Origin: Bacteroidota bacterium
GTDB taxonomy: Bacteria > Bacteroidota > Bacteroidia > NS11-12g > UBA9320
Direction: 5' to 3'
Assembly: GCA_003484585.1 (NCBI GenBank)
Contig: DNBZ01000341.1
Coordinates: 1-6,969, forward strand
Length of the DNA: 6,969 nucleotides
The translations under genes and the position numbers were made by a program. Under the pieces are notes generated by a model that saw only the letters and a list, made by a program, of their open reading frames with translations, was not told the origin of the DNA and did not search any database. Below are positions 1 through 6,881 of the stretch, piece after piece. The number at the start of each line of letters is the position of its first letter. The first letter of the stretch is position 1.

Positions 1-293
1 TCATCTACATTGGTGCTTTCAATTTTACCTTTGATCTGCAAGTCACCAAACTTAACTTTGTACCCTGCTTCTGCAGCAGTACCAGTATCAAAGTCTAAAC
101 CAGTACCAAATTTACCGTACTCAACATAAAAGTTTTTTCCGATTGAGGTACCAAGACGTAAATTACCTGTAGTCTCTTCAAATGAACCAAGAGTATCAAA
201 CTCTGTAAAGCTTACATTGTTCTTGTACTCAATGTATGGACCTGCTACCGCTAAAGGTGCAACTAGTGCTGTTACTAATAATAAATTTTTCAT
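1..293 (-). CDS. Secreted outer-membrane beta-barrel-like protein, N-terminal part (runs off left edge)
   Basis: Only the first 97 codons are in the window; the frame is still open at base 1. The protein starts with a clear Sec signal peptide: Lys at residue 2, a hydrophobic core over residues 4-16, and an AVA-G cleavage site after residue 17. The mature part begins GPYIEYKNN and then alternates polar and hydrophobic/aromatic residues with Gly turns (NLRLGTSIG, NFYVEYGKFG, AGYKVKFGDLQIKGKIE), as expected of amphipathic strands of a small outer-membrane barrel. The ATG at 293 has a GGAGAA ribosome binding site five to eight bases upstream. Small secreted barrel-like proteins of this kind are known from marine phage genomes, and lambda Lom is a phage-encoded outer-membrane protein lying next to tail genes. 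It probably acts in the envelope of the infected host. Porin activity or exclusion of other phages is possible but not shown. The signal peptide is certain; the barrel fold is likely; the function is unknown. Confidence 0.8.
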   Translation of the reverse strand, partial: MKNLLLVTALVAPLAVAGPYIEYKNNVSFTEFDTLGSFEETTGNLRLGTSIGKNFYVEYGKFGTGLDFDTGTAAEAGYKVKFGDLQIKGKIESTNVD

Positions 294-296
294 AAA

Positions 297-302
297 TTCT
301 CC
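297..302 (-). promoter_or_regulatory. Ribosome binding site of the secreted beta-barrel gene
   Basis: On the minus strand GGAGAA lies just upstream of the ATG at 293, a normal Shine-Dalgarno spacing. It fixes this ATG as the start, and the signal peptide begins directly at it. Confidence 0.75.
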
Positions 303-330
303 ATTTCTCTTTTCGATTATTCGAGGACAT

Positions 331-360
331 AGTATACCTCAAATCTCCTCCAAAAGTAAA
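331..360 (-). promoter_or_regulatory. Possible weak sigma-70 promoter for the secreted beta-barrel gene
   Basis: Minus-strand reading gives TATACT (331-336, five of six matches to TATAAT) preceded after 18 bp by TTTACT (355-360, four of six matches to TTGACA). The predicted start would lie near 324 and leave a leader of about 30 bases before the ATG at 293. The spacer also contains GGAGGAG, which could instead be a leftover ribosome binding site. The match is modest and could be chance, but the gene sits 124 bp behind the fibre gene, where a separate promoter would be reasonable. Confidence 0.3.
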
Positions 361-373
361 GTGAAAAATTCAC
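351..373 (-). terminator. Weak candidate terminator after the giant fibre gene
   Basis: Minus-strand reading gives GTGAA-TTT-TTCAC (361-373), a 5-bp stem with a three-base loop, followed by the T-rich stretch TTTACTTTT. The stem is short and AT-rich, so termination would be inefficient at best. A second hairpin lies at 400-417, directly after the stop codon (CATAAG, six-base loop, CTTATG), but it has no T-tract. Neither is convincing as a strong intrinsic terminator, so transcription may read through into the beta-barrel gene. Confidence 0.25.
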
Positions 374-417
374 AAAAGTTGGTAATATTTTTCTTAGCCC
401 ATAAGCATAACCTTATG

Positions 418-3400
418 CTATGCGGCCTCTATTACTATAGGTACGGCTATTTGGTCGTATCCATCTGCAGAGGTTTTTAAGTAGTAGGTTCCAGGCTGGT
501 CAGGAGCCCATAACGTTAAGTCATCAGCAGGGGATAAAGTATTTACGGATCTAAAAGCTGTATCATTGGGTATAATTGTTCTAGCTATAGAAGATCTAGC
601 CGCCGTTGCGCTAACTGATCTATCAAAAATTCTGAAACCTCCAGTAGGCACACCTCCAGAAGCCATACCGCTATGCCTTCCTATAAGAATATCGTCCCCA
701 ACTAAATAACGCAAAGTGGGGCCTGTATAAGTACCACTGCTTTCTGTGATAAGATCAGTATGATCGATGTTGCCATCTCTATCTTGACCATCTAGGCCTA
801 AAGAGGACGCACTTGCTTTAAATATGTGTATCTTATATTGATTGCCTTTATACAAGTCTGTATTAATAGAAATCAAAGTTTCACTACCCGTGTTATACGT
901 AGCATCTTGATAATTGGTTACGCCCCCTTTCTTTTTAGTATCGCCCCCAATTTTTATTCCTGTAAAGCCTACACGATTATTCTTGCCTACATCGTATCTA
1001 TGTCCCGCTAAAACTGTAATATAGCCTGTTTTAAACACGTCAGAAGCACTTCTTGAAATACCTCCTTTATAATTTGCCCAATACCTAGTTTCATGGTAAT
1101 ATCTATTCCAGGTTTTCTTTTTCTTTTGCGTCTCTACTTCAAACTCCGTTCTTTGTATTTTGGTATTAAAGGCATACGCTCCATTAGTAGGAGTACTAAA
1201 GTTGCTCACTGTGGTATACTGGTCGGGGTAAAAAGAGGAAGAATGATTAGCGTACCAATCCCAACTATCTCCTTTAAGACTTACATTCCTAGTGAAGGCT
1301 CTCGCAGGGAAATTGGCCTGTGCTATATCATGTATCTGCAGTACTCTTTGCCTAGAATCAAACAGCAAGGTGCTGCCATCTGCTTTAAATACTTGTATAC
1401 CATGTTTATCTGTACTGTGTGGAGTAGGAGCCGTTGCCGGGTCTGCAAATATATATAACTGAGGTATATTTGTAGCATCAAACTGATTGTCTGAAGCTGC
1501 TATCTGTACTCCCTCATCATCTTCTAGGAAAGGTCCAAAAGCTCTTACCTTTTTTATTATAAAGAAAGTTACTTGTACAAACTCAGCTTCATCATCATCA
1601 TCATACTCGTAGGTAAAATCCCCCAGAGTTGTACTGGCGGCTAAAGGATTCTGAGGGTTCGATGCATTTGTAGCAACTATGTCTCCGTCCCAGTAAATTG
1701 CTTCTGTATAAGTGCCCCCAGCATCTAAGAAGCCTGAAGTGGTTTTTATGTAACCCCTTTCTCCTCCTGATAGAGCGTCTGCTATATGTTGGGATGTTGT
1801 AGAGTCGTTTTCTACTCCTCTAATTTTCCACACATCTGCAGGGCTTGCCGTTCTAGTAGTATAGTTAAAGGGAGTACTAGCAATAGAGCTGTAGGTATGG
1901 TATAGCCTTAAATAGTCCCCAGAGTTATCTGGGTGTACAAAAGGACTCTCAACGTTGCTGAGACCCTTCTCTGTTTGAGATATTGGATAGTAGCCAAACG
2001 AAGTACCAGTAGGCCTGTGCCCATCAGTGTTAGCATCTGAAGTAGAAAAAACACCATTGTAAGTAGTTCTCCAACTTCTATCACTTAGCGCTGGTGGCTG
2101 GTAGGGAAAGCTAGCGGTCCAATTTCCATCCCGAAGATTCGACCCTTTAGTTACATAGAAAGGCTGTGCGTTAAATCCGTGAATGTTATCAATACTGCCA
2201 TAAGCTGCTTTGACCCCGGGTATGTATGTTCTAAATATTACTTGCGTAGTATCTGGAGCCCTTCCAAAACCTGAATGTATCCAAGCATCCCTATTGGAGG
2301 CATCTTCATAGGTATTGATATGAAACTTTCTTAGATACACGGGTACCATACCATAACCCTGCATTCTCATAGTGCAATAGGCTTCTGCAGCTGCAGTTTT
2401 GGCATTAGGATATCCTGCTAGCCTATTAACGACTACCTTGAAGCGTCTAATAGCCGAGCCTTCTACATAGTCCTGCCCCTCTGCACTCGTACCGTTTATA
2501 GGGAAAGGGTTGCGTATAAATATATCACAGTAAGGATTAGTAGAGGTAGACTGTATAACTGTCCATGAGGTCTCTCCTTGTAACTGTTCGTAAAAAACAA
2601 AGCTACACTTAGCAGTAGCACTGTCTGCTCCAAAATAGTCCAGAGCACACAAAGTAGCTAAAGGCCTAAACTCGTTAAGCGCTAGACTAAAGTTATTGCC
2701 GGTTAGCCGCGGGCCGAAGGACACATGACCTGTCATGCCAAATGCATTTCCGTCCTGGTTTGGTAAGCCACCGATCATAGACGCACCGTGCCCGGCATCA
2801 TAATTGGAGTCAAAAAAGAAACGAAAATCGCCAGGGCCGAAGAACGCTAGTGTTTTACTGGTGGTATTGAGGGCGTGGAACGCTGCAATGTTGGCAGGAG
2901 ATGCATTATCATTACCTCTTCCGAACCCGTGCTCAGTCTCCACCTGAGATATAGTGCTAGGATGTAGATCCGTATAAGAATAGGTAGTTTGTGGATTATA
3001 GTGGAAATAATTAGCATGCGCTGAGTGGTCAAATACAGGTAGATTTAACTTATTAGTAAACCTACGCTTGGTTAAATTATAGTCTGCTATCTTGTAGCAG
3101 TGTAGATAATCCTTAACCTTAAGACCTCCATATATGTTACTGTTTACCGAGTTCAGGAGTGGTGGATATGTACCACTATTATATGCAGTATTACTTTTTA
3201 CTCCCCCGGCAAGAGTCTGATCTAGTCTTAGTAACTTATTTGGAGTGAAGAACTCTCTGCCCTCGTGGTACTCAGAAGGATTCCTATTAGTATACCGCGG
3301 ATGAAGAAAATGTGCCATATAGTCTGCAGCGTAGGCATACTGTCCTTTATTTATAAATAATTTTACATCCTCATACTGGGTAGTACCGTTGTCAGCAGTC

Positions 3401-6400
3401 CACGTGCGAGGAGGATGTATGTGTTGAGTAACATACTTAGTAAACGTCTGTCCACCGTAAGTTGTGCCATCTATACGTATTACAGCCTGGGCAAACTGAT
3501 TTGGTCTACTAGAATTCAGTACTATATTGGAGTAGTCGGGCAGATGGCAGCCTGCATTAGTATCAGTTATACCTGGATCAGTAACGTAATCAATAAAGTT
3601 AAAATCAGAGGAATCAGTAGAATAGTTTTTTACGAAATGGTTAGCAGAATTAGTAGCACTGCCACTACCTGTAGCCCATGTTGCCTGCGTAGTAGCAGAT
3701 ACAGAAGATACAGAGCCTGCAGTTATCTCAAGATACTGGTTGTAGGTTGTAGTAGTTATCTGGCTAACCTTATATGTGCCTGCAGCCGTTCCTACTCCAT
3801 CATATTTCATGAACATAAAAGCATGCTCACTATGTGCGGTCCCGTACCATGTATTGAGGTCAGTAGCAGCACAATGGCTTGCGGCTAGATCCGCTACCTG
3901 TAGTACAGGGCCAGAGCCTGTGTATATTGTACCCCCAGAGTTAGACGTAAGAGTCCAGTCCGGTATATCAATGCTTACATTTATATTCTCGCTAGAAGGC
4001 GGAAGACCTGTATACATAATTGGCGGCCCATAATTATTTTGGACATGTCCTGCACCACATAAACTTATTGGATGAACTTTGATGCCTGTGGCGGCATGAT
4101 CACCGAATATAACATCAACACGGAAAGTATCTAATTGGTGATCATCTAGTATAGCTCCATAATTCTCTTTCGTGAAGTCTATTCCACTTGTAAAGTCTCG
4201 AGGGTCCAACGCACTATCATAGAGGCCGAACGACTTACCTGCCCACAACATTGCTGTCTCATTATGCATAATTGCACCCTGGCTAGATGAAGTATGTATC
4301 CTATGATATGCGGAGTCCCCTTTGTTCACTATATCATGAAATAGTGTTGTAGATGCTATCGACATGGGAGAAGGCTGTAGCCTATACATTACTCTAGGAA
4401 CATAGAAAGTATGTTGAGTATTACGCACCATATTGGTGAGCTGATAGCTGCCTCTACCTGCATAAATTTGATTATTCCAGTAGGGCGCAGACTTATATGT
4501 GTCTGTTTGTCTACTGTGATCAAAGTTGGTAGGAGCGTCAGAATCTACATTAAGCGTAGGGTTTCCAAAGAGCTGAGTAACACTTTTAGAAGTATTGGGT
4601 GCACCGTATACAGCGTCATGATAAGTTTTATAGGCTCTAGCACTGGTCTCGGCTAGTGTTGTGTCTCCTTCGAAGCTTTCCGATATTAAAGTGTCGCTTG
4701 AGTAGTCAAAGAACATATCCGCATAGGTAGCATAAGGGCTTAAAGCCAAAAAGTCTCTGTTAGTAGTGTCGTGTGTAGAGCTGTAAGTGGCTCCATGAGA
4801 GCTGCCCCAAGTCTTACCCATGCTAGGTAACCATCCACGCACGTATAGCCCCGTCAATATAAAAGCTTCTCCTCCAGGCATCCAAGCCTCTTCGTTATAC
4901 TTCCTATTTCCAGTGGAAGTACCAACCGGATCTGCAAGAGATGCACCAGAGGCTGCGTTATAAGTACCTACGTCCTGCAAAAACGAGTCTTTTACAGCAT
5001 AAGAGGTCTTATTGCCCGCCACTTCTATAAAGTAGTCATCATACGTATCAGTTCCTTCTGTCAAAGTTAAAGGTATGTCTACGTTGAACCCTTTGGATAA
5101 TATTTCATACCAACCATTATTTGTTCCTCCAAAGTTAAGGTACTGACCAATAGCAATATTCTCATATCCGTATTGAGTCACATAGACTCTAGTATTATTC
5201 GAAACAGTTTGTACGGAGAAAGTGAAGTTGGTTCCACCACCCAGAGCGGAACCGGGTACAGTTATTACATCTCCTGCTACGTTTCCAATGCTTAGATTAC
5301 CGAACTTAACCTGAGTTACTATACCGGAAGCATTAACATCTATTCCGAATATGCCCGGTGTCGCCGACCCTCTACTAGAAGTGGCGTTCGTTACTGTGAA
5401 CTCTCCTGTCCCTCTATCTGTGTCTGCTCCGCTAAAGTTATTTACGGCCGTTATCTGACCAGCTCTATACTCTACGCTGTTTGTTAGAGATGAAGTTGTA
5501 GAAGCAGAGTAGTGTCCTTGCTTTTTGAGTACATCGTTTCCTCTATAATTGTACCTGACTGCACCGAGTCTAGCTCGTGCTCTCCAACTAGATGAAGATG
5601 AAGGGATTCCCGTAGTATCGCTACCCTCAAAGGAAGTGTTGCGGTGGCTTAAATCTCCGCCATCATACTGTAGAGAGGAGAATATGCCGGTTGGTACCTC
5701 TTCTACCATGCTTGCTGAATAATTGGAAGAGCCGCTTAGCGTAGGAATAGACCAACCGATTTGCTTATCCGTTCTACATAGATTACGAAAAGTAAACCGT
5801 TGCTTGCTTCCAAAAGCCTGCATTATAAAAGGCACGACATTAATAGCACTATAGTTGTCAAGGGTATGGTTATAATTTATTATTGCACAAGACTTATCTT
5901 CTAATACTATGTAGCCCCCTCTATCCAGCCCAAAGGACTGGTTGAAAGATGCGTAATCTTTAGGAACTATGTATACTGAGCCTACTTCGGAAGTCGCAAC
6001 ATAAGAAGGTACTACAGGATCGAGTCCTTGATTTGAAGTTATAGCCTCATACAGCCCGAAACCAGAAAGACCTGTCTCTGAAGGGATATAAGAGCCTCCA
6101 GTAAAACTAAAGCTACCCTTATGGTAAGGCTTGGCGTTAGTAATAACATGAATATCCCAATTATTACCTCCAGCATTTCGTATTCTATTTACAGAATATA
6201 CTTTATCATTTCTAGGTACAGTAAAGAAAGGTACGGGAGTTGCGTTACAGTTTGAAACTCGATAAACTAGCTCGGAGAAACCCCCGAAACCTGTTTTTGT
6301 TCCTTGAGTAGGAGAAGGAACACCTGTACTAAAGCTGTGGATGTTAATAGCCCTTTTTACAAAAGTTAGACTAGTAGTTTTGTCGCTTACTAGATAGTCT

Positions 6401-6438
6401 CCATCATCATTCTTTACTTCAAAACCGTAATCTGCCAT
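418..6438 (-). CDS. Giant tail-fibre/adhesin-like virion protein, 2006 aa
   Basis: A complete frame from ATG to TAG, with no signal peptide and no transmembrane segment. Composition is typical of phage fibres: rich in Gly, Ser, Thr, Asn, Tyr and aromatics, with few Cys. Visible regions: residues 4-30 carry a G-F-E-V-K-N-D-D-G motif like that of the upstream 115-aa protein. Residues about 343-412 form a GTGEFTV...GDVITVPGSALGGG beta-repeat of a type common in marine phage structural proteins. Residues 1611-1618 are acidic (YDDDDE). Residues 1679-1704 repeat the G-I-Q-V-F-K-A-D-G motif. Residues 1883-1896 resemble a calcium-binding loop. Residues 1965-2006 look like the last strands of an Ig-like sandwich (PGTYYLKTSADGYDQIAVPI). 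The long middle is unrecognised; no peptidase S74 chaperone, pectate-lyase or sialidase motif was seen. It is probably a host-recognition fibre or tail-tip protein, co-transcribed with the 115-aa gene. That it is structural is likely; receptor binding is inferred. Confidence 0.75.
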   Translation of the reverse strand: MADYGFEVKNDDGDYLVSDKTTSLTFVKRAINIHSFSTGVPSPTQGTKTGFGGFSELVYRVSNCNATPVPFFTVPRNDKVYSVNRIRNAGGNNWDIHVITNAKPYHKGSFSFTGGSYIPSETGLSGFGLYEAITSNQGLDPVVPSYVATSEVGSVYIVPKDYASFNQSFGLDRGGYIVLEDKSCAIINYNHTLDNYSAINVVPFIMQAFGSKQRFTFRNLCRTDKQIGWSIPTLSGSSNYSASMVEEVPTGIFSSLQYDGGDLSHRNTSFEGSDTTGIPSSSSSWRARARLGAVRYNYRGNDVLKKQGHYSASTTSSLTNSVEYRAGQITAVNNFSGADTDRGTGEFTVTNATSSRGSATPGIFGIDVNASGIVTQVKFGNLSIGNVAGDVITVPGSALGGGTNFTFSVQTVSNNTRVYVTQYGYENIAIGQYLNFGGTNNGWYEILSKGFNVDIPLTLTEGTDTYDDYFIEVAGNKTSYAVKDSFLQDVGTYNAASGASLADPVGTSTGNRKYNEEAWMPGGEAFILTGLYVRGWLPSMGKTWGSSHGATYSSTHDTTNRDFLALSPYATYADMFFDYSSDTLISESFEGDTTLAETSARAYKTYHDAVYGAPNTSKSVTQLFGNPTLNVDSDAPTNFDHSRQTDTYKSAPYWNNQIYAGRGSYQLTNMVRNTQHTFYVPRVMYRLQPSPMSIASTTLFHDIVNKGDSAYHRIHTSSSQGAIMHNETAMLWAGKSFGLYDSALDPRDFTSGIDFTKENYGAILDDHQLDTFRVDVIFGDHAATGIKVHPISLCGAGHVQNNYGPPIMYTGLPPSSENINVSIDIPDWTLTSNSGGTIYTGSGPVLQVADLAASHCAATDLNTWYGTAHSEHAFMFMKYDGVGTAAGTYKVSQITTTTYNQYLEITAGSVSSVSATTQATWATGSGSATNSANHFVKNYSTDSSDFNFIDYVTDPGITDTNAGCHLPDYSNIVLNSSRPNQFAQAVIRIDGTTYGGQTFTKYVTQHIHPPRTWTADNGTTQYEDVKLFINKGQYAYAADYMAHFLHPRYTNRNPSEYHEGREFFTPNKLLRLDQTLAGGVKSNTAYNSGTYPPLLNSVNSNIYGGLKVKDYLHCYKIADYNLTKRRFTNKLNLPVFDHSAHANYFHYNPQTTYSYTDLHPSTISQVETEHGFGRGNDNASPANIAAFHALNTTSKTLAFFGPGDFRFFFDSNYDAGHGASMIGGLPNQDGNAFGMTGHVSFGPRLTGNNFSLALNEFRPLATLCALDYFGADSATAKCSFVFYEQLQGETSWTVIQSTSTNPYCDIFIRNPFPINGTSAEGQDYVEGSAIRRFKVVVNRLAGYPNAKTAAAEAYCTMRMQGYGMVPVYLRKFHINTYEDASNRDAWIHSGFGRAPDTTQVIFRTYIPGVKAAYGSIDNIHGFNAQPFYVTKGSNLRDGNWTASFPYQPPALSDRSWRTTYNGVFSTSDANTDGHRPTGTSFGYYPISQTEKGLSNVESPFVHPDNSGDYLRLYHTYSSIASTPFNYTTRTASPADVWKIRGVENDSTTSQHIADALSGGERGYIKTTSGFLDAGGTYTEAIYWDGDIVATNASNPQNPLAASTTLGDFTYEYDDDDEAEFVQVTFFIIKKVRAFGPFLEDDEGVQIAASDNQFDATNIPQLYIFADPATAPTPHSTDKHGIQVFKADGSTLLFDSRQRVLQIHDIAQANFPARAFTRNVSLKGDSWDWYANHSSSFYPDQYTTVSNFSTPTNGAYAFNTKIQRTEFEVETQKKKKTWNRYYHETRYWANYKGGISRSASDVFKTGYITVLAGHRYDVGKNNRVGFTGIKIGGDTKKKGGVTNYQDATYNTGSETLISINTDLYKGNQYKIHIFKASASSLGLDGQDRDGNIDHTDLITESSGTYTGPTLRYLVGDDILIGRHSGMASGGVPTGGFRIFDRSVSATAARSSIARTIIPNDTAFRSVNTLSPADDLTLWAPDQPGTYYLKTSADGYDQIAVPIVIEAA

Positions 6439-6444
6439 GTTTTT

Positions 6445-6792
6445 TTATTTTCCTAAAACTAATATAAAAGCTTCTTGTGAATAGTGAGTGGTTGCATTAC
6501 CTTCTACATCTGTAGTAGCTTGTGAAAAGGGTTGAGCTGTTAAGGTTCTTGCACCTTGATTGATAGTTACCGTGGGGGCAAGCTGGCGGCCGTCGGCGGT
6601 GACAACAGACTTCATAAGCAGTACGTGACTTATGGTCATGTCAGAAGGTATGTCGCTGAAAGTTTTTACGATGGCGGCAGTACTTGTATAACCTGCAGGT
6701 ACTTCGAAGTAGTCAAGTTGGTTGTACGAAATTGCACTTGAGTCTAAACGCAAAGTACCGAATCTGTCATATGTTTGGATGCCTGTGGCCAT
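6445..6792 (-). CDS. Small virion-associated protein, 115 aa, partner of the giant fibre
   Basis: The start is the ATG at 6792, with a strong GGAGGA ribosome binding site six bases upstream. The longer frame to a TTG at 6825 is rejected because its extra codons lie over the ribosome binding site and the promoter -10 box. The protein has no signal peptide or membrane segment. Residues 4-19 read GIQTYDRFGTLRLDSS, a motif of the kind found at the start of small phage tail-associated proteins of unknown function (I am reminded of the DUF6453 type, not verified). The rest is predicted to be mostly beta: a VPAGYTSTAAIV stretch at 31-42, SHVLLMKSVVTADGR at 55-69, and QEAFILVLGK at the end. It ends six bases before the giant fibre gene and shares its N-terminal motif, so it may cap, connect or assist that fibre. 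Its role as a virion protein is inferred from context and motif only. Confidence 0.8.
   Translation of the reverse strand: MATGIQTYDRFGTLRLDSSAISYNQLDYFEVPAGYTSTAAIVKTFSDIPSDMTISHVLLMKSVVTADGRQLAPTVTINQGARTLTAQPFSQATTDVEGNATTHYSQEAFILVLGK
6451..6454 (-). promoter_or_regulatory. Weak, distant ribosome binding site of the giant fibre gene
   Basis: The only Shine-Dalgarno-like sequence before the ATG at 6438 is AGGA, 12 bases upstream and inside the last codons of the 115-aa gene. The intervening bases are almost all A, with a run of seven A at 6440-6446. Spacing is longer than usual, so initiation may depend on ribosomes finishing the upstream gene, whose stop codon is six bases away. An unstructured A-rich site may also help binding. 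Confidence 0.5.
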
Positions 6793-6797
6793 AAATT

Positions 6798-6803
6798 TCC
6801 TCC
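6798..6803 (-). promoter_or_regulatory. Strong ribosome binding site of the 115-aa gene
   Basis: Minus-strand GGAGGA, five bases from the ATG at 6792, is a near-complete Shine-Dalgarno match. It decides the start against the upstream in-frame TTG at 6825. Confidence 0.85.
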
Positions 6804-6814
6804 GAATTTGATAA

Positions 6815-6843
6815 ATTATATACAATTATAGCACTTATGTCAA
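6815..6843 (-). promoter_or_regulatory. Perfect-consensus sigma-70 promoter driving the 115-aa and fibre genes
   Basis: The minus strand has TTGACA at 6838-6843 and TATAAT at 6815-6820, separated by exactly 17 bp. All twelve positions match the consensus and the spacing is optimal. A second TATAAT lies inside the spacer at 6825-6830, ten bases from the first, but it is too close to the -35 box to be used with it. The start would be near 6808, giving a leader of about 16 bases that contains the GGAGGA ribosome binding site. The 15 bp just upstream of the -35 box are mostly A and T and could act as an UP-like element. Use by host RNA polymerase is inferred from the sequence match. Confidence 0.85.
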
Positions 6844-6856
6844 GTGTTATTTTTAT

Positions 6857-6881
6857 AAGGTTGTTGCGATTCTGCAACCTT
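6857..6881. repeat. Hairpin upstream of the promoter (7-bp arms, 11-base loop)
   Basis: AAGGTTG at 6857-6863 pairs with CAACCTT at 6875-6881. An alternative register pairs GTTGC with GCAAC around a smaller loop. Neither strand has a proper T-tract after it, so it is not a good intrinsic terminator. It could be the end of an upstream transcript or a protein-binding inverted repeat. Confidence 0.45.

Noticed and set aside
859..926. Programmed frameshift at the A-rich, G-rich stretch (Lys-Lys-Lys-Gly-Gly, residues 1835-1839)
   Set aside because: The bases do not form a proper X-XXY-YYZ heptamer in the reading frame, and the frame continues normally to the end of the gene.
2847..3032. A 61-codon minus-strand frame inside the giant gene
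   Set aside because: It overlaps the giant gene in another frame, with no ribosome binding site or recognisable product.
3415..3423. His-Ile-His (residues 1006-1008) as an iron-binding HxH site like those of T4 gp37
   Set aside because: T4 uses a series of HxH motifs in a knitted needle region; here there is one copy in a different sequence context.
217..4656. Plus-strand open frames of 60-157 codons across the window (for example 1093-1458 and 3415-3888)
   Set aside because: All but the leftmost lie antisense inside the giant gene. They have odd composition (rich in Ile, Cys, Ser, Arg), lack good ribosome binding sites and resemble no known family. They are shadows of the long minus-strand frame.
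6793..6825. TTG start at 6825 that would add 11 residues to the 115-aa protein
   Set aside because: The added codons cover the GGAGGA ribosome binding site and the TATAAT box, and the TTG lies upstream of the predicted transcription start at about 6808. The ATG at 6792 is far better supported.
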